From NCBI GenBank assembly GCA_015061725.1, contig SUVX01000013.1, forward strand, positions 1 through 62,607: a stretch of DNA of 62,607 bases, given 5' to 3'. How positions within the stretch are numbered: the first letter of the stretch is position 1; each line of letters begins with the position of its first letter. Of this stretch, positions 1 to 6,878 are shown piece after piece. This DNA comes from Lentisphaerota bacterium. Its GTDB lineage: Bacteria; Verrucomicrobiota; Lentisphaeria; Victivallales; Victivallaceae. The notes under the pieces are model-generated. The model worked only from the letters and a program-made list of their open reading frames with translations. It ran no database searches and was not told the origin of the DNA. The position numbers and the translations under genes were made by a program.

Positions 1-235
1 ACTTTTCTTTCAAAAAAAGCGGGGTATTTTGTTGTTGGGCGAAACCAGCCGTATTCTGCGGCGCCTGACTCCGTACCATTCCGTACTTATCCGTACTCAT
101 CCGTACATATCCGTACACACCGCCCATTGCGCTCCCCTTTTCTTTCAAAAAAAATGGGGTGTTTTCGCTGCTGCAGATGCTGTGTTTTACAACGTTCAGA
201 CTGCCGGAATCATTTGAGTTTTGAGTTGATTTCAT
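1..235 (-). CDS. N-terminal part of a probable prepilin-like protein, cut by the window edge
   Basis: An open frame starts at ATG 235-233 and runs to the window edge without a stop (78 codons seen). A good Shine-Dalgarno (AAGGAG, 243-248) lies 7 nt upstream. The peptide begins MKSTQNSNDSGS and contains two copies of a short motif, ENTPFFLKEKGS (about residues 24-35) and QNTPLFLKEK (about 69-78). A tyrosine-rich stretch encoded by 10-bp tandem repeats lies between them. I recall leaders of this kind ahead of the FTLIELLVVIAI prepilin segment in Lentisphaerae pseudopilins, but the hydrophobic segment itself would lie outside the window, so the family is inferred. It follows the glycoside hydrolase gene by 32 nt on the same strand and is probably in its operon. 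The 10-bp array is not a multiple of three, so gain or loss of one unit would shift the frame. Confidence 0.55.
   Translation of the reverse strand, partial: MKSTQNSNDSGSLNVVKHSICSSENTPFFLKEKGSAMGGVYGYVRMSTDKYGMVRSQAPQNTAGFAQQQNTPLFLKEK
2..165. repeat. 29-bp imperfect direct repeats flanking the 10-bp array
   Basis: Positions 2-30 and 137-165 are near-identical (CTTTTCTTTCAAAAAAA, then GGGGT, then TTTT). They bracket the 10-bp array. In the minus-strand frame both encode NTP(L/F)FLKEK. A weaker relative lies at 26650-26676. Confidence 0.85.
71..120. repeat. 10-bp tandem repeat array, 5 units
   Basis: Five exact 10-bp periods each begin CCGTAC and vary in the last four bases (CATT, TTAT, TCAT, ATAT, ACAC). 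Read on the minus strand the core is GTACGG. The array sits in the reading frame of the prepilin-like gene. Confidence 0.9.
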
Positions 236-267
236 GATTTGTCTCCTTTTTTTTAAGGTGAATTTTA

Positions 268-3200
268 TTACTTTTGTATGAACCGGGATGGTGTTCCCCA
301 GGGACCTACGGGCGGAAATCCGCGTTCCAACCCTTTTTTCCAGTTTTTGCCGTCGGTGGAAAAGAGCGTGTTTTTTCCGGAAACCGCCACCGGTTTTCCA
401 TCGCAGACCACCGCAAAAACGATTCCGGTGGTACCGTTTGCATTTTCAAGAATTCCCGAAAGTGTGTGTTCTCCGGATGCAAGTGCTCGGGTTACATCAA
501 TTTCATATACCGAAGTATGATCCTTCCCCTTTACGGAAATGTTTCCTGCTTTCAGACTCCAGAAGTCATCGCCGCAGATTTGGATGACTGTTTTACGGGT
601 GTTTGCGGGAATGGTAAATTTCTGTTTGAAGTAAAACTCTTTTTTGCCGTTTGTCCGGGGATACTCCGGATGACTGCTCCAGTTCGCCGGAATCAGAAAA
701 CTCTGGTAGGGACACGGAATTTCACTTTGAGGATTCTCTTTTGTGAATCGCGGTGTCGGCGGGATCACGGTCTTTTGTGTTGTTGCGATCAAAACTTCAT
801 AGGGTTTCAGAGAAATGGTTTTCTGTTTCAATTCTTTTCCGGTGGGTGAAAGATAAAATTTTCCGGAAAGCGGCATGATAAAATCGTGACTTTTGAAACG
901 ATCTTCATTGACGGCGATCACCACGGCAGTTTTACCGTTGCTGCGGGCGATACAACGAATCATCCCATGTTGTTTTCCGGGGTTCACATCCCCTTTGTAA
1001 AGAGCCATATACAGTTTCATAACCGCCGTGATCTCTTTGTTGACATCGGCAAATTTCCGGCGGTATCCGCTGTAGAAGTCTGCATTGCCTCCGTACTTGC
1101 TTGCATTGCCTTCTCCGTGCCACAGAATACCGCTTGCCCCGTGTGTGATCGCATTCCACGCCATGAAACGCAGCTCATGGTATTCCGGGCGGGGGCGGGT
1201 CGCGTTGACAGGTTTTCCGCCGGATTCACTCAACGCCCAGTTTTGCAGAATCATCATGACCGGCCGTTCATTCCATGAACTTTTGCGGCAGGCATCAACA
1301 AACTCACCCACACAGGCAAGAGTTCTGTTTTCGCTGGGCAGATCTGCATAACTTGCTCTGCCGTCCGGGACCGGATAAATATCTACGCTGGAAACATCCA
1401 CAAAACCGGTGAAACGGCGGATATTGTGAGGCGCACGGCGGAAATCACTTGCCGGTCCATGCATGACAGGCGCATGATTTTCCCATGTCAGATGATCGGG
1501 AAAAAGGCTGAAATACATTCTTGACACATTGCGCATCCATTCTGAGGAAACACCGCACCATGCACTTTCGTCGTCCATGAATCCCAGTACCTGCTTCATT
1601 CCATCCAGAATAAAAGCCTGTTTTTCAAGTGTACTTTCAATACGTTTCCGATCATACTGTCCGGTGTAGATAAAATGATTCCACCAGGTAAGATAGATCC
1701 CGTACTGTTTTGCCATATCGTTGAGATATCGCCACTCACCTGCATCTTCACCTGCCTCAACATTCATCATCGTTGTTCCCGAAAGTGCATTGATCCGGAA
1801 CGCTTCCGGTGTCCGGGGCGTATGTGTCGGACCGAGAGGAAAAAACGGTTTGCCGTCTATCATGAACGTATTGTCATCCCGGAATGTGATGCGGGGAGAG
1901 AAATCATCCGGTACGACCCGGATATAATCATATTCCTTCAGCGCTGCCGGACCTTTGCCGCTTTCAAAAATAAACTCATAACTGCCCAACGCAAGTTCAG
2001 GCAGTTCAAGATGGAATGAAGTATCTTTTTTTGCGATGAGTTTTTTGTTCCATGAAGAAATAGTTTTATCTGAAAGAATATCAACAAGAGTGATTTTCAA
2101 GTCCGATTCCGGCAAATGGCAGGCGAACTGCATTTTGCGGGGCAGTTTTGATTTTTTCCAGTTGCGGCGGATCGGCTGGTTGAGAATGCGGCAAAATTCA
2201 TTGTTTTTATTGGCAAAAAGACCGGTACTTGTGATCTTTTCTGCGGGGAGAAACTCCGGTTCGTCAAAGGTCAGCTGCCCCTCGGTACCGGGAAACACGC
2301 TGATTTGTACACTTTCGGGAGTGCCCTCCGGCATTTTGAATTTCAGGAAACACTTTTCCGTCCCCTGATAGATGGAGATCGGGCGGGAGGAAAAACTGAC
2401 AGTTTTACCTGATTTGAACGTGATGCGGGCAGAAATATGGAAACAGGTCGCCGCGATACCATGGGTGTTTGCAGGGATAACAACAGCATATTCTTTCCCC
2501 TGAACGGTTTTACCGAATACGCTTCCCGGAAACGTTCCGATCCATGCGGCAGTGGAACCGTCTTTAGCTGCAGAGATAAAAAATCCTCTTTTTCCGATCA
2601 ATCCCGGGGTGACGACCCGACAGATATTACCGTTTCCCTCTCCCTTTGCCTGCCAGTTGCGGGCAAGAGGGTGTTTGACTTCTTTTTCTGGAGCTTTTGA
2701 GGGGGATTCTCTTTTTTCCAGGGGGGCTTTTCCAAGATAAACTTTATCCACATAGATCGTACCGGCACCGTACATGCGAATGTAAATGTTGCCGACCGGC
2801 GCATTTTCCCGTTTGAAATTCACCTTGAATTTCTTCCATTTGCCTGGTATTGTGAAGCCGGTGGTCGTAACCTCTTTGGAAATGCCGCGGTAGGGAAAAT
2901 AGATGGTGCAATGGAGCCGTTTATCGGAGTAAGCATACATAGATAACTCCATCATAGTTCCTTCTGGAACTGCATTTAATGCTGTTCCCAATGCAGGATG
3001 CCGCCAGATGATCAACTCTCCGGCAGCCGGTGTCCGGGTCGTTTGAAAACAGATGGAGTATTTTCCGTCAAATGCTTTTTTGTCAGTGTAGAGAAGAGGT
3101 TGTTCTTTTTTCAGAGTGCAAAGCCTGTCCCACCATTGGGGCTGCTCCGGTTTGCGGATGTTCCGGACTTCAAAAGATGGATTCTTCAAAAAGTTTTCTG

Positions 3201-3276
3201 CATGCAGATAATTGAACATGCATACACAAAGCAGAATCCCGAAAATAATTGATACCGGATTTTTTTGTTTTATCAT
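268..3276 (-). CDS. Secreted multidomain glycoside-hydrolase-like protein (TIM barrel)
   Basis: 1002 residues with a signal peptide (about 1-26, cleaved near YLHA/EN), so exported. Residues about 27-181 form a beta-sandwich that looks like a carbohydrate-binding module (starts NPSFEV). Two further beta domains follow. Residues about 460-770 resemble a clan GH-A type barrel, opening with DDNTFMIDGKPFFPLG as in GH2/GH42-like enzymes. Candidate catalytic acids are the Glu of MDDESAW (about 571) and acidic residues around VGEFVDA or NWALSES; I cannot assign them firmly. The C-terminal about 150 residues look like a galactose-binding fold. The start ATG overlaps the stop of the upstream regulator gene by 4 bp, so translation is probably coupled and the regulator likely controls it. 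Exact CAZy family and substrate are not recognised; plant or host glycan breakdown is an inference. Confidence 0.75.
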   Translation of the reverse strand: MIKQKNPVSIIFGILLCVCMFNYLHAENFLKNPSFEVRNIRKPEQPQWWDRLCTLKKEQPLLYTDKKAFDGKYSICFQTTRTPAAGELIIWRHPALGTALNAVPEGTMMELSMYAYSDKRLHCTIYFPYRGISKEVTTTGFTIPGKWKKFKVNFKRENAPVGNIYIRMYGAGTIYVDKVYLGKAPLEKRESPSKAPEKEVKHPLARNWQAKGEGNGNICRVVTPGLIGKRGFFISAAKDGSTAAWIGTFPGSVFGKTVQGKEYAVVIPANTHGIAATCFHISARITFKSGKTVSFSSRPISIYQGTEKCFLKFKMPEGTPESVQISVFPGTEGQLTFDEPEFLPAEKITSTGLFANKNNEFCRILNQPIRRNWKKSKLPRKMQFACHLPESDLKITLVDILSDKTISSWNKKLIAKKDTSFHLELPELALGSYEFIFESGKGPAALKEYDYIRVVPDDFSPRITFRDDNTFMIDGKPFFPLGPTHTPRTPEAFRINALSGTTMMNVEAGEDAGEWRYLNDMAKQYGIYLTWWNHFIYTGQYDRKRIESTLEKQAFILDGMKQVLGFMDDESAWCGVSSEWMRNVSRMYFSLFPDHLTWENHAPVMHGPASDFRRAPHNIRRFTGFVDVSSVDIYPVPDGRASYADLPSENRTLACVGEFVDACRKSSWNERPVMMILQNWALSESGGKPVNATRPRPEYHELRFMAWNAITHGASGILWHGEGNASKYGGNADFYSGYRRKFADVNKEITAVMKLYMALYKGDVNPGKQHGMIRCIARSNGKTAVVIAVNEDRFKSHDFIMPLSGKFYLSPTGKELKQKTISLKPYEVLIATTQKTVIPPTPRFTKENPQSEIPCPYQSFLIPANWSSHPEYPRTNGKKEFYFKQKFTIPANTRKTVIQICGDDFWSLKAGNISVKGKDHTSVYEIDVTRALASGEHTLSGILENANGTTGIVFAVVCDGKPVAVSGKNTLFSTDGKNWKKGLERGFPPVGPWGTPSRFIQK

Positions 3277-4358
3277 TTTGTTTCCTCCGTTGGTTGAATT
3301 TTAAGAGTTTTACACTCGTTGATATGAGGTCTGATCAAATTTCTGATCCGGCGATCAAAGGTTCCATAACTGATTTTTTTGAGAACCAGGAGCAGTTGAG
3401 ATGCAACAGCAGAGGTACAGTGGCTCACGTTTGCAAGCGGCAGATTGCATAAATAACACTCTCCGGACCCGTGTACCGTTATGATTTTGATTTTTCCGGG
3501 AATCAGTTTTTGTGCAAACAAATCTGATGTGATATAAGGAGACCATTCATCTGTAACCAGAAATATGCTGTCGATGCCGCTGTTTACAACAGACTTGATT
3601 TCCCGGATCTCATCGTTCAAAAACTGTATCTGCATTTTTTGAAATTGACGCGGATAATTACGGATTTTTCCGTTGAAAGTGTCGTAAAAACCTTGCATTC
3701 TGCGTTTAAAACTGATATTGTCCGGCATTTCCCCCAGGATCAGGACATTGCTGCAGCCGGTCTGATTGAGAGCGTCAGCAGCGACTTCGCCCACGGCGGT
3801 ATTATCCAACGCAACGATATTTTGAAACAAATCCTGGTAATTGCCTGAAATCAGGATCAACTTACGTTTTTTCTCAAACAGTTGCAGATATTTGAGTTTC
3901 TGCTCCAGCAGTTTGCCGCTGGAGGCAAGAAAGGTCAGCAGCACCAAATCAGCCTGCCGCAGCTGTTCCAGAAAATCTTCTGCGGTCGTCTCCGGAGTGT
4001 CAATAAATGTCTTCATCCTGCCGCCGAATTTTTCGATTTCCGGTTTCAGTATAAGTTCGAGCCGTTCGATCGCCGGCAGCAGGATTTGTTCGGAATTGCC
4101 CGATATAAATAAAATCCTGCCCAATTTAGAGAAACAGCGGTTCTGCTGAATATTTGTATGCCGGCCTGAACGGGTGATGATACCGTTATTCAAAGCCTCT
4201 TCAACAGCCTTGCGCACCGTCATAAGTGAGGCACCGAACATCCGGGCTAGGTTGCGTTCAGACGGAAGAAATAAATTTCCATCATTGTAACGGTCGATAC
4301 AGAACCTTTCAAGTTTTTCATAAACATCTGTATAACGTGTGTATTTTCTTTTTTCCAT
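3273..4358 (-). CDS. GntR-type HTH / LacI-like ligand-binding transcriptional regulator
   Basis: 361 residues. The N-terminal about 75 residues form a GntR winged helix (LPSERNLARMFGASLMTVRKA, then a wing ending TRSGR). The rest resembles a periplasmic-binding-protein type I sensor as in LacI/AraR regulators (ILFISGN, LVLLTFLAS, VAADALNQTG, DSIFLVTDEWSP). This fusion commonly senses sugars. It is the first gene of a minus-strand operon and overlaps the glycoside hydrolase start by 4 bp, so it is probably a local, possibly autoregulatory control protein. The inverted repeat at 4457-4480 upstream of its promoter is a candidate operator. Confidence 0.8.
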   Translation of the reverse strand: MEKRKYTRYTDVYEKLERFCIDRYNDGNLFLPSERNLARMFGASLMTVRKAVEEALNNGIITRSGRHTNIQQNRCFSKLGRILFISGNSEQILLPAIERLELILKPEIEKFGGRMKTFIDTPETTAEDFLEQLRQADLVLLTFLASSGKLLEQKLKYLQLFEKKRKLILISGNYQDLFQNIVALDNTAVGEVAADALNQTGCSNVLILGEMPDNISFKRRMQGFYDTFNGKIRNYPRQFQKMQIQFLNDEIREIKSVVNSGIDSIFLVTDEWSPYITSDLFAQKLIPGKIKIITVHGSGECYLCNLPLANVSHCTSAVASQLLLVLKKISYGTFDRRIRNLIRPHINECKTLKIQPTEETK

Positions 4359-4393
4359 GCAGATAAACCTTTATTTTCGTGATATTTAAAGAA

Positions 4394-4422
4394 ATTGTAA
4401 TATATGATCTATTTTTTTTCAA
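4394..4422 (-). promoter_or_regulatory. Putative promoter for the regulator-hydrolase operon
   Basis: On the minus strand TTGAAA (4417-4422) and TACAAT (4394-4399) are separated by 17 nt, about 36 nt before the regulator ATG. Confidence 0.5.
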
Positions 4423-4456
4423 GCAGGACACAGAAAAAAAACTGTTTTTTGCACAT

Positions 4457-4480
4457 CCGGGACATTTGCTTCTGTCCGGG
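4457..4480. promoter_or_regulatory. Perfect 8-bp inverted repeat, candidate operator
   Basis: CCGGGACA (4457-4464) and TGTCCGGG (4473-4480) are separated by 8 nt. The repeat lies in the divergent spacer, upstream of both the regulator promoter and the redox operon promoter. It has no T-run on either side, so an operator is likelier than a terminator. The rest of the 354-bp spacer (4481-4640) shows nothing I can name. Confidence 0.35.
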
Positions 4481-4640
4481 TTGCGAGGCTGGATTTACAG
4501 AAAAAAACATCGTGACTTCAACAAAAAGGAATGCCCGTTTTTATTCTCAGGAGTCCGAATCTGAGGATGACGGCTTCCCGGCTGTTTTGATGCAGTTGCC
4601 CGGCTCTGCTGAAAACACTTGAGTCTGTTTTATTTTTCAC

Positions 4641-4669
4641 TTGCAAAAAATATAAAAAAGTGGTATATT
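4641..4669 (+). promoter_or_regulatory. Promoter of the NuoE/NuoF-type redox operon
   Basis: TTGCAA (4641-4646), 17-nt spacer, TATATT (4664-4669). The ATG is 44 nt downstream, preceded by GGAGA at 4699-4703. Confidence 0.75.
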
Positions 4670-4712
4670 AACGTGCCATATTTTTTAACAGAAAGTCCGG
4701 AGAATATAACCT

Positions 4713-5165
4713 ATGGATGAAAAGTTTTCTTTCTTGACAAAGATCGCTGCTGAACCCAGCAATCTGATCAAAGGTTTGCAGGCAATTCAGGCGGCCGAGG
4801 GATACGTTTCCAACGATGCCATCAATGCCGCGGCAGAGTATTTCGGGATCCCCCCGGTTGAAGTTGAGGGCGTGTTGAGTTTTTATGCCCAGTTCAAACG
4901 CGTGAAACCCGGCAAATATCAGATCGCTGTTTGCGACGGTACCGCCTGTCACATCAAAGGTGCGCCGCTTGTGCATGAGTGGCTCAAACAGGAATTGGGA
5001 CTTGCTCCCGGTGAAACCGATGCAGACGGACTCTTTTCTGTCGAAACGGTTGCCTGTCTCGGCTGCTGCAGTCTGGCTCCCGTCATAAGCATCAACGGCA
5101 GAGTTTACGCAAAACTTGACCGGAAAAATCTGAAAAAAATCCTCAAGGAGTATGCGGAAAAATGA
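4713..5165 (+). CDS. nuoE: NuoE/HydC-family [2Fe-2S] thioredoxin-like subunit
   Basis: 150 residues, the size of NuoE and of HydC of multimeric hydrogenases. It carries the thioredoxin-like [2Fe-2S] ligands: C-x4-C in VCDGTACHIKG and C-x3-C in VACLGCCSLAP. It should pass electrons between the flavin subunit encoded next and partner centres in the cytoplasm. The start has GGAGA 9 nt upstream. The gene overlaps the next one by 4 bp (ATGA). No hydrogenase, formate dehydrogenase or membrane Nuo subunits follow, so this is not respiratory complex I. The three-gene set matches the layout described for the Sporomusa-type Nfn (Stn) transhydrogenase. Confidence 0.88.
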   Translation: MDEKFSFLTKIAAEPSNLIKGLQAIQAAEGYVSNDAINAAAEYFGIPPVEVEGVLSFYAQFKRVKPGKYQIAVCDGTACHIKGAPLVHEWLKQELGLAPGETDADGLFSVETVACLGCCSLAPVISINGRVYAKLDRKNLKKILKEYAEK

Positions 5166-6877
5166 AAATAAAATTCTTGCGTGTGGGAGTTGCCAGCTGC
5201 GGTATCGCCGCCGGTGCCGATAAAGTTTTTGAAAAGCTCTGCGAAAAAGCAGGTGATATTCCCGTCATCGGTGTCGGCTGTCTCGGACACTGTTATGCCG
5301 AACCTCTGGTAGAAGCGGTAACTGAAGACGGTTCTTCCATTCTGTTCCGTGACGTCAAAGGTACTGACGAAGCAATTGACAACATCCTTTCTCTCGGTGA
5401 AAAAGATCGCTTTGAAATTCCTGAAAAACGCAAAAAACATGAGTTGGTGAAAGTTCTTGCCCTCGCCGGAAAAGTCAATCCGACGGATATAAGTGACTAC
5501 ATTGCCAACGGTGGTTATGAGGGACTCAAAAAAGCATTGACACTCTCTCCTGAAGAAGTTGTCAATCAGGTTAAGATTTCCGGACTCCGCGGACGCGGAG
5601 GCGGCGGTTTCCCGACCGGAACCAAATGGAGTTTCCTGGCAGCAAAACAGGCTGAGGAAAAAATCCTCATCTGCAACGCCGACGAGGGCGACCCCGGTGC
5701 CTTCATGGACCGTTCTCTTATGGAAAGTGTGCCGCACCAGCTGCTTGAAGGTATGTTGATTGCCGCTTACGCAACCGGCGCAACCAAACTTTTCATTTAC
5801 TGCCGTGCAGAATATCCCATGGCAATCAAGCATTTGCGTATTGCCATCGAACAGATTTACGCGGCAAAACTCAACATCGTCAACGGCAGAAGTCTTGAAA
5901 TCATCATCAAAGAGGGTGCCGGTGCCTTTGTTTGCGGTGAAGAAACGGCTCTCATTGCCTCTCTTGAAGGCAAACGCGGGACCCCCCGTTTCCGTCCCCC
6001 CTTCCCCACCGACAGCGGTTATAAAACCTTCCCCACGATGATCAACAACGTTGAAACTTTCGGAAACGTGCCGGTCATCCTGCGCGAAGGCGGCGAAGAA
6101 TTTGCCAAAACCGGAACCGAAAGCAGCAAGGGAACCAAACTTTTTGCTCTTGCCGGAGACCTCAAAAATCCCGGACTGGTTGAAGTTCCCATGGGTAAGA
6201 CCCTCAATGAAATCGTGTTTGAAATCGGCGGTGCTGATAAAGATAATGTCAAAGCCGTGCAGATCGGCGGACCCTCCGGCGGCTGTATTCCGGTCGAATT
6301 GTTTGATACGCCTGTTGACTACGATTCTCTCAAAGCGCTGGGCGCCATCATCGGTTCCGGCGGATTGATCGTTATCGGCAAAGACCGCTGTATGGTTGAA
6401 ACTGCCCGTTACTTCCTTGACTTCACGCACCGTGAAAGCTGCGGCAAATGCACCTTCTGCCGCGTCGGTACGATGAGAATGTTTGAAACGCTTGAACGTA
6501 TCGTTGCCGGAAAAGGCAAAGAATCCGATCTTGAAATGCTTGAGGATCTCGGCAAGAAGATCAAGGCGGGTGCCCTCTGCGGACTGGGACAGACTGCGCC
6601 CAACCCCGTATTGGCAACCTTGCGTTATTTCCGCAATGAATACGAAGATCATGTTATCCGTCACCGTTGTACTGCTCATCAGTGCAATGAACTGGTGAAA
6701 CTTGAAATCGACAGTTCAAAATGTATCAAGTGCAAACTCTGCATTAAAACCTGTCCGGTCGATGCCATTGACGGCAATTTCAACATTGATGCGGAAAAAT
6801 GCACCCGCTGCAACAGTTGTTTTGATGTCTGTCCCAAGAACGCAATTTTCAGGACGGATTTGGAGGAGAATAAGTAA
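5162..6877 (+). CDS. nuoF: NuoF/HydB-family NADH-binding flavin iron-sulfur subunit
   Basis: 571 residues. Order: N-terminal thioredoxin-like domain (1-90, cysteines at SCG, GCLGHC); FMN/NADH fold with the glycine-rich GRGGGGFPTG (144-153) and CNADEGDPG; SLBB-like region; [4Fe-4S] site ESCGKCTFCR (425-434) plus a later Cys in ALCGLG; and C-terminal two-cluster ferredoxin (CIKCKLCIKTCP 521-532 and CTRCNSCFDVCP 547-558). This longer HydB-like form, with extra N- and C-terminal iron-sulfur domains, is typical of soluble NAD(H)-linked hydrogenase, bifurcating and Stn-type complexes rather than complex I. It oxidises or reduces NADH at FMN. The next gene starts 1 nt after its stop, with a strong GGAGGAG inside its 3' end. 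Confidence 0.92.
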   Translation: MKIKFLRVGVASCGIAAGADKVFEKLCEKAGDIPVIGVGCLGHCYAEPLVEAVTEDGSSILFRDVKGTDEAIDNILSLGEKDRFEIPEKRKKHELVKVLALAGKVNPTDISDYIANGGYEGLKKALTLSPEEVVNQVKISGLRGRGGGGFPTGTKWSFLAAKQAEEKILICNADEGDPGAFMDRSLMESVPHQLLEGMLIAAYATGATKLFIYCRAEYPMAIKHLRIAIEQIYAAKLNIVNGRSLEIIIKEGAGAFVCGEETALIASLEGKRGTPRFRPPFPTDSGYKTFPTMINNVETFGNVPVILREGGEEFAKTGTESSKGTKLFALAGDLKNPGLVEVPMGKTLNEIVFEIGGADKDNVKAVQIGGPSGGCIPVELFDTPVDYDSLKALGAIIGSGGLIVIGKDRCMVETARYFLDFTHRESCGKCTFCRVGTMRMFETLERIVAGKGKESDLEMLEDLGKKIKAGALCGLGQTAPNPVLATLRYFRNEYEDHVIRHRCTAHQCNELVKLEIDSSKCIKCKLCIKTCPVDAIDGNFNIDAEKCTRCNSCFDVCPKNAIFRTDLEENK

Positions 6878-6878
6878 A

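Noticed and set aside
29..217. Plus-strand frame at the left edge
   Set aside because: No ribosome site and no family; the minus-strand frame over the same bases has a proper start and repeated motif.
4404..4622. 72-codon frame in the spacer before nuoE
   Set aside because: No ribosome site, low-complexity start, and it spans the inverted repeat; it ends just before a good promoter.
6702..6878. Upstream in-frame extension of the GltD-fusion gene
   Set aside because: It lies inside the ferredoxin domain of nuoF; ATG 6879 has GGAGGAG and starts a typical [2Fe-2S] domain.
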